A DNA stretch of 64,000 nt from SZUA-430 sp964561925. GTDB taxonomy: Bacteria; Pseudomonadota; Alphaproteobacteria; Micropepsales; Micropepsaceae. The notes under the pieces are model-generated. The model saw only the letters and a program-made list of their open reading frames with translations. It searched no databases and was not told the origin of the DNA. The position numbers and the translations under genes were made by a program. This document shows, piece after piece, positions 48,867 through 57,619 of the stretch. Within the stretch, counting starts at the first letter, position 1. Every line of letters begins with the position of its first letter. Where the stretch lies: positions 16,049 through 80,048 of the forward strand of contig CAZLRW010000006.1 in NCBI GenBank assembly GCA_964561925.1, written 5' to 3'.

Positions 48867-49478
48867 GTGACGACAACACACGACGCCCAAACGCTCGCCT
48901 TTTACGCAACCGAAACGAAAGCCTACGCCACCCGCTCCGACAACATCGGCGCGTCTAAGTACCTCGCGTTCATCTCGGGGTTGTCGCAGCCCGCCGCCGT
49001 CCTCGACCTCGGCTGCGGCACCGGCCGCGACACGCATGCGCTTATTGAAGCCGGCCACACAGTCGCTGCCGTCGACGGCAGTGCCGAAATGGCCTGCGAG
49101 GCTGAGAAGCGCATCGGCGCGCCCGTACGGGTCCAACTCTTCGAAGATCTCGACGACGTCGCCGCCTTCGACGGCATCTGGGCCAACGCCTCGCTGCTCC
49201 ACGTCCCGCGCGCGGGCTTGCCCAACGTCCTCGCCCGCGTCCATCGCGCGCTCAAACCCGGCGGCCTCCTCGCCGCCAGCTTCAAGTCCGGCGGCCAAGA
49301 AGGCCGCGACAGACTCGGCCGCTACTACAACTACCTGAACGCCGACGAACTGACGGCGTTCATGCACGCCGCCGGCGCATGGGACGCTCTCGACCTCCAG
49401 GAAGGCCGCGGCACGGGCTATGACGGCAGCGAAACCGGTTGGGTCGTCGTGTTCGCCCGCAAGTCGTTGCTCAGGTGA
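48867..49478 (+). CDS. SAM-dependent methyltransferase (UbiE/Tam type)
   Basis: 203 residues with motif I VLDLGCGTGRDTHALIEAGH at about 44-63, VAAVDGSAEM and LKPGGLLAASFKSGG. Starts with GTG at 48867. A class I small-molecule methyltransferase; substrate unknown. It separates two secreted-protein genes. Confidence 0.85.
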   Translation: MTTTHDAQTLAFYATETKAYATRSDNIGASKYLAFISGLSQPAAVLDLGCGTGRDTHALIEAGHTVAAVDGSAEMACEAEKRIGAPVRVQLFEDLDDVAAFDGIWANASLLHVPRAGLPNVLARVHRALKPGGLLAASFKSGGQEGRDRLGRYYNYLNADELTAFMHAAGAWDALDLQEGRGTGYDGSETGWVVVFARKSLLR

Positions 49479-49600
49479 GACGGAATCGGCACAAACATGG
49501 CCGCCGTCGACAACCGGCAATTGTTTGCCGAACAAAATAGAGATTGCGAAATGGCCTCGCCCGATCACAATTGATCGAATGCAAGAATGGGGAAAGACCG

Positions 49601-50752
49601 ATGAAGCTTCTCGCTCTGGCCGCCTTCATCATGGTGCCGACGGGTGAGCCCGGCGCGACCGCACACGAGAAAATTCTTCCCGCAAATGCCGTTCCGGTGG
49701 CGACGACGAAGATGCCGGAGAGCATTTGGCGCCTGGAGGGCGACGACGCTCGCCACGCACAGTCGATGCTCGTCTGCCCGGCTGCCGTCGGCGGCTTTCG
49801 GCGCAATCAGCTCATGCCGTTCGACAACTACGGCTTCGATGTCGCCTGCGGATACTTCCTGCCGGACAGTTCCGTCGTCACGCTCTACCTCACGCGGCGA
49901 GCGGCGAGTTCGCTTGCCGACGACTTTACGGCCGCAAAGGCGGCACTCGAACAGCGGATGCCGGAAGCAAGACCCATCGCCTCGCTCGCCCCAACGGGAG
50001 CCGCATTTACCAGCGCGCTCTACACACGCGGCGACGGCACCCGCACCGGCCTTTGGGTCGCCGACATCGCCGGTTGGACGTTCAAGTTCCGCGCCACCTA
50101 CGAAGACGGCCGCGAGAGCGACACGCTCGCCGCCATGTCGGCGCTGACCGCAAGGATGAGCGCCAGCGCAGGCAGCCATCTTGCCGCGTGCGCGGCTGCC
50201 CCGCCTGCGCAGCGCGGTGGCCGCGCAATCACGGACAAGGAAAAGAACAACCAATTGGCGCTGATAGCGGTCATCGGTTTTGCCGCCGCGGATGACGAGA
50301 AAGGCGCGACCGTACCAACACAGTGGTGCGCGGAGGAACCGGCCGGCGATGAGGAAATCCCGATGCTGTTCTGGCGCGACATCGCCGGCGACGGCACGTC
50401 CGATCGTATAAGTCTGATGACCATGGGCCCGCCGCCGATGCTGCACGCCGCCGACAACGAGATGCTGCCCTCGATTCTCGACGACGGCACCAAACAAGTT
50501 TATCAGCTCACCGGCATGCAGGGCGCCGTCGGCTTCGTCTTCGCCTTCTTCGACGGCCGCCCCGCCGGCACCGTCCTGTCGCCGATCGCCAAGGACATCT
50601 TCCAAGGCAAACGCAAGCCTCTCGCCGCATACGACACCAAGGCGAACTCGATCATCATCTCGGTCGACGCGGCCAAGCCCGGCGGCACGTCAGCGAGACT
50701 CTCGGTCCGCCACGGCGACATACCGCCACCGTTCCAGAACAGCCGAAAGTAA
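49601..50752 (+). CDS. Secreted two-domain protein combining set A and set B features
   Basis: 383 residues from the ATG at 49601 (GGGAAAG upstream), with a signal-like start. The N-terminal half (about 50-190) resembles set A: LVCPAAVGGF and DVACGYFLPDSSVVTLYLTR. The C-terminal half resembles set B: GFVFAFFDGRPAGTVLSPIA and LAAYDTKANSIIISVD. It looks like a fusion of the two neighbouring protein types. No known family. Confidence 0.65.
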   Translation: MKLLALAAFIMVPTGEPGATAHEKILPANAVPVATTKMPESIWRLEGDDARHAQSMLVCPAAVGGFRRNQLMPFDNYGFDVACGYFLPDSSVVTLYLTRRAASSLADDFTAAKAALEQRMPEARPIASLAPTGAAFTSALYTRGDGTRTGLWVADIAGWTFKFRATYEDGRESDTLAAMSALTARMSASAGSHLAACAAAPPAQRGGRAITDKEKNNQLALIAVIGFAAADDEKGATVPTQWCAEEPAGDEEIPMLFWRDIAGDGTSDRISLMTMGPPPMLHAADNEMLPSILDDGTKQVYQLTGMQGAVGFVFAFFDGRPAGTVLSPIAKDIFQGKRKPLAAYDTKANSIIISVDAAKPGGTSARLSVRHGDIPPPFQNSRK

Positions 50753-50772
50753 GTTCGGGTGACGGCGTGCCC

Positions 50773-51375
50773 ATGACGACGATTGCAAAGGCACTAGGGT
50801 TGGCGGCGTTGTTCTTGCTGTCGACGGCCCTGCTCGCTGATCCGGCATCAAGCGAACCGGGCATTTGGACGAAACGCCCCAACGGCGCCTCGCATCACAT
50901 CCAAAGCGGATTTGCGTGTCCGCTCACGCTCTCGGACAACGACCTCAGCGCACTCACTCTGACATCGGTAATCGTAGGTGCTGACCGGCAGCCGCCGGGC
51001 GCACAGGTCGGCTGTGAGTATGAGGGGCGCGATGGTGCTTGGCTGACCGTCGAGATCACGAGAATGGACGCAAACGAGTCGGTTTCCGATTTCGCACGTG
51101 CGACCCGCGATCGCATCAAGGCTCGATTTCCGGACGCCATGGGCGAGCACAACATCTTGAACCAAAAGCCGCAAAGCCCGACAGGTGGGCGCACCTACAC
51201 GATTGGATACAAGCACATTCGGATCGGAGATCGACGCGCCTCGCTCGTCGCGGTTGGAGGTGACGTCGGCGGTTGGATGATCACGCTGATCCAATTCGAC
51301 TACGAGAAGGAACCGATGTTACCGATCGCCATCGTAAACTGGCGGGTGATCGCGCGTTCCCGTACGCCTCGCTAG
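50773..51375 (+). CDS. Secreted protein, paralogous set A
   Basis: 200 residues with a signal peptide ending near LLADPASSEP. QSGFACPLTLSDND and QVGCEYEGRDGAWLTVEITR parallel the TTGMPCP and GGCIYKGRDDAEVRI blocks of the protein at 47537. The start may be 50767 (GTG) or 50773. No known family. Confidence 0.65.
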   Translation: MTTIAKALGLAALFLLSTALLADPASSEPGIWTKRPNGASHHIQSGFACPLTLSDNDLSALTLTSVIVGADRQPPGAQVGCEYEGRDGAWLTVEITRMDANESVSDFARATRDRIKARFPDAMGEHNILNQKPQSPTGGRTYTIGYKHIRIGDRRASLVAVGGDVGGWMITLIQFDYEKEPMLPIAIVNWRVIARSRTPR

Positions 51376-51457
51376 CTGTTGGCGGGCAGAAACTGTGTTG
51401 TCGTGGCGCGGCGCTTCCGCCTACACTGTGGACATTCGCCATTGTCGGACGCCGCCC

Positions 51458-52788
51458 ATGTTCCTGAACTTCTTCCACGATCTGCGCCAGGCCAAGGTGC
51501 CGGTGACCTTGAAGGAATACCTCGCCCTTATGGAGGGCTTGGACAAGCAGGTCATCGACATGAAGGTCGACGAGTTCTACTACCTCTCGCGTGCGGCGCT
51601 GGTGAAGGACGAGCGCAACCTCGACAAGTTCGACCGCGTCTTTTCCCACGCGTTCAAGGGGCTTGAGACGCTCGACGCCACCGAACTCGCGCAGATTCCG
51701 GAAGACTGGCTGAAGGCGCTCACCGAAAAATTCCTGACCGAGGAAGAGAAGAAACAGATCGAATCGCTCGGCGGCTGGGAAAAGCTGATGGAGGAGCTGA
51801 AGAAGCGCCTCGAAGAGCAGAAGAAGCGTCACGAAGGCGGCAACAAGATGATCGGCACCGGCGGTACCTCGCCGTTCGGCGCCTACGGCTACAATCCCGA
51901 AGGCATCCGCATGGGCCAAGNNNNNNNNNNNNNNNNNNNNNNNNNNNNNNNNNNNNNNNNNNNNNNNNNNNNNNNNNNNNNNNNNNNNNNNNNNNNNNNN
52001 NNNNNNNNNNNNNNNNNNNNACCTCGCCGTTCGGCGCCTACGGCTACAATCCCGAAGGCATCCGCATGGGCCAAGACAAAGGCCGCCACGGCAAGGCGGT
52101 CAAAGTCTGGGACAAGCGCGAATACAAAAACCTCGACGACCAAGTCGAACTCGGCACGCGCAACATCAAGGTGGCGCTGCGCCGCCTGCGCAAATGGGCC
52201 CGCGAAGGCGCGCCGACCGAACTCGATCTGCCCGAAACGATCCGCCACACGGCGCACCAAGGCTATCTCGACCTCGTGCTGCGCCCCGAACGCCACAACA
52301 AGGTCAAGGTGCTGATCTTCTTCGACATCGGCGGCTCGATGGACGCGCACATCAAGCTCTGCGAGGAGCTGTTCTCCGCCGCGCGCACCGAATTCAAGCA
52401 CATGGATTTCTTCTACTTCCACAATTGCCTGTACGAGAACGTGTGGAAGGACAATCGCCGCCGCCACAACGAAAAATTCCCGACCTGGGACGTGCTGCAC
52501 AAATACCCGCACGACTACAAAGTCGTGATCGTCGGCGACGCGACGATGAGCCCCTACGAGATCACCTATCCCGGCGGCAGCGTCGAACACTGGAACGAAG
52601 AACCGGGCGCCGTCTGGCTCGAGCGCCTGACCCGCATCTACGAGCACGCGATCTGGCTGAACCCCGTCCCCGAGCGCCACTGGGAATACACGCCTTCGAT
52701 CCAAATCATGAAACAAATCATGAGCGACCGCATGTTCCCGCTCACCCTCGAAGGCCTCGACAAGGCGATGCGGGAGTTGAACCGATAG
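51458..52788 (+). CDS. VWA-domain protein, MoxR partner (CoxE type), split by an assembly gap
   Basis: 391 residues once the artefact is removed. N-terminal MFLNFFHDLRQAKVPVTLKE is typical; the MIDAS-type motif is FFDIGGSMDAH at about residue 240 of the repaired protein. It should work with the MoxR ATPase at 46692. The gene is interrupted by 100 Ns; the 55 bp before the gap repeat exactly after it. Deleting 155 bp restores one uninterrupted frame (1176 bp), so the gene is almost certainly intact in the organism. Confidence 0.9.
51921..52020. other. Assembly gap with duplicated 55-bp flanks
   Basis: 100 Ns. The 55 bp at 51866-51920 are identical to 52021-52075. Two contigs overlapping by 55 bp appear to have been joined with a default-length gap. 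Confidence 0.95.
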
Positions 52789-53366
52789 TGAAGCCAAGCT
52801 GGACTGGTTCAACGGCAGCCCTGTGCCTGCTGCTTTTCGGTTGCGCTCAACCGTCGAACGACGTGCCTCCAACGGAGAACGGCGTCTACATCGCCCGCGG
52901 CATCTGCTTCGGCGAAGGCGAGTGCTTTCGCCACTGGCGCGCCGTCAAGCCCGTCGAGCTTCGCGAGCGGCCGGATCCCGCGTCCGCCGTGGTCGCCACC
53001 GTGAAACCGGGCGAGTGGGTTGAAACCGTCGAGGGCCAGCTTCGCATGCTGCCGCTACGCGGCGTCGTCAATCGCGACGTGGCACAGCCGCCGCTCGCCA
53101 AGGGCGACGTGGTCTACATGCTCGAACCTTTGGGCGAAGGCTTCTATGTCCTCTGGCACAAAGGCCATGCGCTGGAGCATGACTGGGCCAGCGGCGATGA
53201 GAATGAGCCGATCACCTGGGACAAGAAGACCGACGCGGCACCTGCGGGCGCGATCCTAGGCTGGTGGGTCCAATTGAAACGCGAGAGCGGACAATCGGGC
53301 TGGGTGAACGATCCAAGCTTCGAATGCATGGGCTCGCTCGCCGGCGACACGAACTGCCGCGACTGA
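52788..53366 (+). CDS. Probable lipoprotein with SH3-like region
   Basis: 192 residues starting with GTG at 52788, overlapping the VWA stop by 1 bp. The N-terminus ALCLLLFGCAQPS looks like a lipobox, though Phe before GC is unusual. The body (VELRERPDPASAVVATVKPG; VTIEV-like EWVETVEGQLRMLP; LKRESGQSGWVND) resembles bacterial SH3 repeats. Function unknown; it probably belongs to the MoxR-VWA unit. Confidence 0.65.
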   Translation: MKPSWTGSTAALCLLLFGCAQPSNDVPPTENGVYIARGICFGEGECFRHWRAVKPVELRERPDPASAVVATVKPGEWVETVEGQLRMLPLRGVVNRDVAQPPLAKGDVVYMLEPLGEGFYVLWHKGHALEHDWASGDENEPITWDKKTDAAPAGAILGWWVQLKRESGQSGWVNDPSFECMGSLAGDTNCRD

Positions 53367-53409
53367 AAAATGAACCTATAGAAGTGGGAACCGCCGCGGT
53401 CGATCTGCG

Positions 53410-53745
53410 TTACCCGGCCTTGCTGCCGCCCCCGAACAGTCCGCGGTAGATCAACCCGCCGAGCCACAACAGCAGCGTCAGCACGACCACGCGTGTGAAA
53501 AGCGTGATCATCACGAGCGCAATCTCCGTGTCGCCGACGAGAAGCGCGAAAACGTCCGACGCTTGTCCGAGCCCGGTCAACGACGAGAACAGACCGAGCA
53601 CGAGGTACTTGAACGACGAAGCGGCCTCGACGAAGCCCGTCGCCCAGCCGGGCGCGAAAATCACCATCAGCCCGAGAACGACGAAGGACAGAAAGAACGA
53701 GACGATGCTCCGCCACGTCTGCCCCATGAAATGCCACAAGCCCAT
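53410..53745 (-). CDS. Small membrane protein, unknown function
   Basis: 111 residues with about three membrane segments (SFFLSFVVLGLMVIFAPGW; LVLGLFSSLTGL; ALVMITLFTRVVVLTLLLW). No family is recognised. It converges on the lipoprotein gene. The 172 bp upstream (53746-53917) hold no supported gene. Confidence 0.6.
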   Translation of the reverse strand: MGLWHFMGQTWRSIVSFFLSFVVLGLMVIFAPGWATGFVEAASSFKYLVLGLFSSLTGLGQASDVFALLVGDTEIALVMITLFTRVVVLTLLLWLGGLIYRGLFGGGSKAG

Positions 53746-53917
53746 GGCTCAACCCCAAAAGTTCAAGCTCCTTGCTGGAATGCTCCAAGGCCGCATGGGG
53801 GAAGTCAAGCCGACCGGCGCCGGGCACCTCGCGCTTTCGCCGCCTCCGGTGCTCAAAAACCCCACGCCCGGCGCCGAAATCGGCGTCAGCGTCAATCGGT
53901 CCGCCGTTGTTGGGCGC

Positions 53918-54583
53918 CTACTCCGCCGCCGCCTTCACGGCGCGCGGCGCCGCCATGGGCTTTCCCGTCAGAAACCCGACGAGCATTCGGGTCACCTCTT
54001 CGGCCAACGCCCCCGAGGCAAGCTCCTTCGGCCGCTCGCAGACGGCGTTGTGAATCACCGCCTCGACCGAACGCGTGACGATATAGACGGCAAGGCCGAT
54101 GTCGCGGACCGCGATCTCCGAGCGCCGCGCTTCGAGCGCCGACCGCACGCGCTCCTCCATTCGCTCGATGAACGCGGCCTTCCAGTCGAGCACGCCCAGC
54201 CGCGGCACTTCCTCCGACAGCACGCGGTGCAGATCCGGATCGATCAGATGCGACGTCACGTTCTGCTCGATCCCGACGCGCACGATGTCGGCCAGCGGGG
54301 CGGTCTTCGCCATCTCGGCCATCTCCTCGACGCCGCGTTCGATCTCCGCCACGTGCCGGCGCATGAGTTCGCTGAGCAGCGCCTCCTTGTTCGGGAAATA
54401 CTGATAGAGCGACCCGACGCTGACCCCCGCCCTCTCCGCGACGCGATTCGTCGTGAACGCCTCATACCCGCCCTTGACCAGAATGCGAGCAGCCGCGTCG
54501 ACGATCGCCTCGACCGTCGCGCGCGAGCGGTCTTGTTCCGGCCGTTTCCGGGGGCTTGGCGGGGCTCGTCTGCGTGCGGCCAT
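53918..54583 (-). CDS. TetR-family transcriptional regulator
   Basis: 221 residues. The helix-turn-helix NRVAERAGVSVGSLYQYFPN lies at about residues 46-65 and is nearly identical to that of the TetR at 4841. It is divergent from the ferredoxin gene, with two palindromes in the shared promoter. Likely an autorepressor and ferredoxin regulator; ligand unknown. Confidence 0.9.
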   Translation of the reverse strand: MAARRRAPPSPRKRPEQDRSRATVEAIVDAAARILVKGGYEAFTTNRVAERAGVSVGSLYQYFPNKEALLSELMRRHVAEIERGVEEMAEMAKTAPLADIVRVGIEQNVTSHLIDPDLHRVLSEEVPRLGVLDWKAAFIERMEERVRSALEARRSEIAVRDIGLAVYIVTRSVEAVIHNAVCERPKELASGALAEEVTRMLVGFLTGKPMAAPRAVKAAAE

Positions 54584-54612
54584 GGCGCGTTCCGTTTGCG
54601 AGTATTCGACCC

Positions 54613-54645
54613 GAGCAAAAGCTCGTATAACATGAGCAATAGCTC
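54613..54645. promoter_or_regulatory. Double palindromic operator between tetR and ferredoxin gene
   Basis: GAGC-AAAA-GCTC (54613-54624) and GAGC-AATA-GCTC (54634-54645) have centres 21 bp apart, two helical turns. Same half-site as the operator at 5476-5488. Confidence 0.65.
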
Positions 54646-54663
54646 GCTTTACAGAACTTTACA

Positions 54664-54981
54664 ATGGCGACATCTCGCATGAACACAACCGCGCAAGACT
54701 GCAAACTGCCGCCGAAGACCGCGACACCGGTGATCGACGCTCATCGCTGCGAAGGTGCCGGCGATTGCGAAGAGGTTTGCCCCTACGGCGTCTTCCGCCT
54801 GCGCAAACTGACGAAGAAGGAGTTGAAGGCTTTGCCGCTCAAACCCTGGCTCAAGGTGCTCGTGCACGGCGGCAGCCAAGCCTTCGTCGTCAACGGCGAC
54901 GAGTGCCGCGCCTGCGGGCTCTGCGTGACGGCCTGTCCCGAAAAGGCGATCCGTCTCACGCGTCTCGCTGCCACGGAGTAG
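54664..54981 (+). CDS. Ferredoxin with one degenerate cluster motif
   Basis: 105 residues. The second cluster motif is complete (ECRACGLCVTACPEKAI). The first reads RCEGAGDCEEVCPYGVF, where the second cysteine of the usual CxxC is Ala, so a [3Fe-4S] cluster or none is expected there. It would carry electrons for a TetR-regulated oxygenase or reductase not seen here. The start is 54664 or the ATG at 54679. Confidence 0.82.
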   Translation: MATSRMNTTAQDCKLPPKTATPVIDAHRCEGAGDCEEVCPYGVFRLRKLTKKELKALPLKPWLKVLVHGGSQAFVVNGDECRACGLCVTACPEKAIRLTRLAATE

Positions 54982-54986
54982 GATCA

Positions 54987-55283
54987 ATGACGCACAACAT
55001 TCACAAACCGGCGAAAGCGCAAGCTGCGCGCGCAAATGTCGCGCCGAATTTCGTCTGCACGTTTGCGCGCCGACGTTACGGCAAAACGATGAAATCTGCG
55101 GCAACGGCTGCACGGGATTCGCTCAAATCGCGAGCGAGCGCGATTGTCGCGGCTGACAATATTTTCACTTTCAAAAAAACGCTGCGCCCTTACGTTGCCC
55201 GCATGCAAGATCGCGCGAACGGATTCGAATCCGTCGCATGGCCGATCGATCGCGGCATGGAATACTCGGTTCGCTTGAGGTGA
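54987..55283 (+). CDS. Small Arg/Ala-rich protein, unknown function
   Basis: 98 residues starting MTHNIHKPAKAQAARANVAP. GGAG and AGGA lie shortly before the ATG, which follows the ferredoxin stop by 5 bp. Co-transcription with ferredoxin is likely. No family is recognised. Confidence 0.45.
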   Translation: MTHNIHKPAKAQAARANVAPNFVCTFARRRYGKTMKSAATAARDSLKSRASAIVAADNIFTFKKTLRPYVARMQDRANGFESVAWPIDRGMEYSVRLR

Positions 55284-55389
55284 CGCATGTCACAAGCATC
55301 AAGCGCCGAACGTCGATATTCCAAGAAGGTTGAACCAGAGCATGTTCGTCACTACATCCGGAGCGTTATGCTCCGGCGGGGAGCCGGCA

Positions 55390-56046
55390 ATGCAAAGTCG
55401 TTCATACGTGCCTGCGTTGGGCGATCATCGCCTTTCGCCGTTCTATGACGCTACGATTGCGCTGATGACGTGCGAGCGCACGTGGCGTCGCGCCTTCGTT
55501 AAGCAAATCGCGCCCGAACCGCGGGACGTGATTTTGGACCTTGGCTGCGGCACCGGCTCGCTGGCCGTGCAGCTGAAAAAGGCCTGCCCCGGCGCCTCGA
55601 TCTACGGCGTCGACCCCGATCCCGACATTTTGACGCGGGCGGAGGAAAAGGCGCGCGACGCGGGCGTTCTGGTTCACTTGTCTCAAGGGTACGCGCAAGA
55701 CACGGCCGCGATCGCCAATCGCATCCGCCCGAACAAGCTCGTCACGAGCTTGGTGCTCCATCAGATCCCGCTCGCCGGAAAGCGCATGGCGATCTTGAGC
55801 GCGTTCGCGGGCCTACGCGCGGGCGGCGAACTCCATGTCGCCGACTACGGCCTGCAGGCCTCGCCGCTGATGCGTTTCGCGTTCCGCCAGGTTCAGTCGC
55901 TGGACGGCTTCGACACGACCCAGCCGAATGCCGACGGCGTCCTGCCCGAGCTGATGCAGGAAGCGGGTTTCGCCGAGGTAAAGGAAACCGCGGTGATTCC
56001 GACCCCGACAGGATCGATCTCGCTTTACGTCGCGCGCAAGTCGTGA
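55390..56046 (+). CDS. SAM-dependent methyltransferase (UbiE type)
   Basis: 218 residues from the ATG at 55390 with GGGGAG 8-13 nt upstream. Motif I VILDLGCGTGSLAVQLKKAC at about 45-64, GVDPDPDILTRAEEKA next. The C-terminal FAEVKETAVIPTPTGSISLY is common in UbiE-like proteins. Substrate unknown. Ends 4 bp from the convergent YiiX-like gene. Confidence 0.83.
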   Translation: MQSRSYVPALGDHRLSPFYDATIALMTCERTWRRAFVKQIAPEPRDVILDLGCGTGSLAVQLKKACPGASIYGVDPDPDILTRAEEKARDAGVLVHLSQGYAQDTAAIANRIRPNKLVTSLVLHQIPLAGKRMAILSAFAGLRAGGELHVADYGLQASPLMRFAFRQVQSLDGFDTTQPNADGVLPELMQEAGFAEVKETAVIPTPTGSISLYVARKS

Positions 56047-56050
56047 CGGC

Positions 56051-56791
56051 TCAGGGCGCAGGCGGGGGATCCTTGTCGCCCGCCGCCCTGGTCAGCGTGA
56101 AGCCCTTGTTCTCGCGCTTGGCCACTTCGTAGATCTTGGTCAGCCGCGCGTCGGCCGCGATGCTGGCGGGCGTCACGATCTCTTGCTTGATCATGTAGGC
56201 CCAGCACTGCTCCATGTCGAAGCGGCGCTTCAGACAGTCTTCGTTGGCTTGCCAGTTGCGCGTGAAGTTCGAGCGCACGACGCCCAGATCGCCTTGCGCC
56301 TTGCCCAGTTTCACCATGCGCCCGACATCGACGCCCACCTCGTCGAAGGCAAGCCGCACGAGCTCGCTCGAATAAAGCTGCTCCCAGTTGCGGCGCAGGA
56401 AATAGTCGCCGGGCTTGCTCATATGGCGGCGCGCCGCCGCGACGACCGCCTTGCCTTGGTCGTCGCTGAGCCCGCTCACGCGATGAACCGTGAAGGCCCC
56501 GTCCACGCCGCGCGACAGGAACTCGCGCATCGGCGTCTCGCGCACCTTGTCCGCCGCTTCGATCACGACCGCCCCGCCCGGCCGCGCTTCGACGATGCCC
56601 ACATGCGTCTGCCCGCTGCCGTCGCCGGCGAAGACCGGCAGCATCTCGGCGACCTTCGCGTCCTGCACGATCACGTCGCCGTTCTTCCACTCGACCGGAT
56701 CGCGCACGGTCGTCGCATAGGCGAAGAGGTAGGCGCCGAGCGCGACGGCAAAGACGCCCGAACCCAAGGTGACGGCGATCGACGATTTCAT
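56051..56791 (-). CDS. YiiX/YebB-type permuted NlpC/P60 protein lacking the usual cysteine
   Basis: 246 residues with an N-terminal membrane anchor (MKSSIAVTLGSGVFAVALGA). SGQTHVGIVEA and NWEQLYSSELVRLAFDEVG follow the YiiX pattern (H-x-G; Y-C-S-E). The cysteine of YCSE is Ser here (TAT TCG AGC), so peptidase activity may be lost or altered. The ATG at 56791 is chosen because the upstream frame is Arg-rich. Function unknown. Confidence 0.7.
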   Translation of the reverse strand: MKSSIAVTLGSGVFAVALGAYLFAYATTVRDPVEWKNGDVIVQDAKVAEMLPVFAGDGSGQTHVGIVEARPGGAVVIEAADKVRETPMREFLSRGVDGAFTVHRVSGLSDDQGKAVVAAARRHMSKPGDYFLRRNWEQLYSSELVRLAFDEVGVDVGRMVKLGKAQGDLGVVRSNFTRNWQANEDCLKRRFDMEQCWAYMIKQEIVTPASIAADARLTKIYEVAKRENKGFTLTRAAGDKDPPPAP

Positions 56792-56888
56792 GACGCGCAC
56801 TTTCGGCAGCTGGATCGGCCAAATCCTCGCACGCCGTTCGCTAACGTCTAGGTAAGCTTCAGCCTTAACGCCCGGTAACGGCCGACCG

Positions 56889-57503
56889 CTATTTCGCCGT
56901 GCCCCAGTAATTGAAGCCTGCAAAACGCGGCGTCGCGGGCAGGTACATCGTTTCCATTTTCTCGATTTGGAACCCGCCTTCGCGAATGAGTTCGGGGATC
57001 GGCCGGCCGACATGGCAGCCGCCGCCGATCGCCTTCCACAGCGGCGTGATCCGGCGCTGCCACGCGCGCACGCTTTCGTCGGGGGCCTCGCCGTGCTCGC
57101 AGAAGATGAGCCGCCCGCCGGGCTTCAGCACGCGCCGCATGCCTTTGAGCGCGCGCACCACTTCGGGAATCGTGCACAGCGTATAGGTGACGAGAACCGT
57201 GTCCGCCGACTTGTCGGCGAGTGGAATCTCCTCCGCCTTCAAGTCCAGAAACTCGAGCTTGAACCGGATATCCTTCGCTCGGCCGAGCGCCCGCTCGCGC
57301 ATCTCGGGCGAGGGCTCGAGCCCCCAAACGTGCGAAACCTTGGCCGGATCGTAGTACGCGAGGTTTTGCCCCGCGCCGATCCCGATTTCGAGCACGCGCC
57401 CCTCGGCCAGCGGCACCACCTTTTTGCGCTGATAGGTAATGGGCTTGGCGCTCATCGCCATGTCGAGAAGCCAGGGCAGCACGCGCCGGTCGTAAAAACC
57501 CAT
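56889..57503 (-). CDS. SAM-dependent methyltransferase (UbiE/Pmt type)
   Basis: 204 residues. Motif I VLEIGIGAGQNLAYYDPAKV, then WGLEPSPEMRERAL and RVLKPGGRLIFCEHG with WQRRITPLWKAIGGGCH near the C-terminus. The latter part is usual in phospholipid N-methyltransferase-like enzymes. The ATG at 57503 is chosen as the earlier frame is low-complexity. Substrate unknown. Confidence 0.83.
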   Translation of the reverse strand: MGFYDRRVLPWLLDMAMSAKPITYQRKKVVPLAEGRVLEIGIGAGQNLAYYDPAKVSHVWGLEPSPEMRERALGRAKDIRFKLEFLDLKAEEIPLADKSADTVLVTYTLCTIPEVVRALKGMRRVLKPGGRLIFCEHGEAPDESVRAWQRRITPLWKAIGGGCHVGRPIPELIREGGFQIEKMETMYLPATPRFAGFNYWGTAK

Positions 57504-57540
57504 GGGGGACGAACTCCGATATCGTTCGCCGATCCATAGC

Positions 57541-57588
57541 ACGAAAAGAAACGGCCGCCTCAAACCCAGGGGAAGGTTGAGACGGCCG
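57541..57588 (-). terminator. Terminator of the EAL gene
   Basis: CGGCCG plus CTCAA on one arm and TTGAG plus CGGCCG on the other (57552-57588), each broken by one base, followed on the minus strand by TTTCTTTTCG. Confidence 0.65.
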
Positions 57589-57619
57589 AGTTTCCCTGGC
57601 CACCACCGGGGAGAGAGAA

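Noticed and set aside
51921..52020. VWA gene as two broken genes or a pseudogene
   Set aside because: The break is an N-gap with duplicated flanks; removing the artefact restores the frame.
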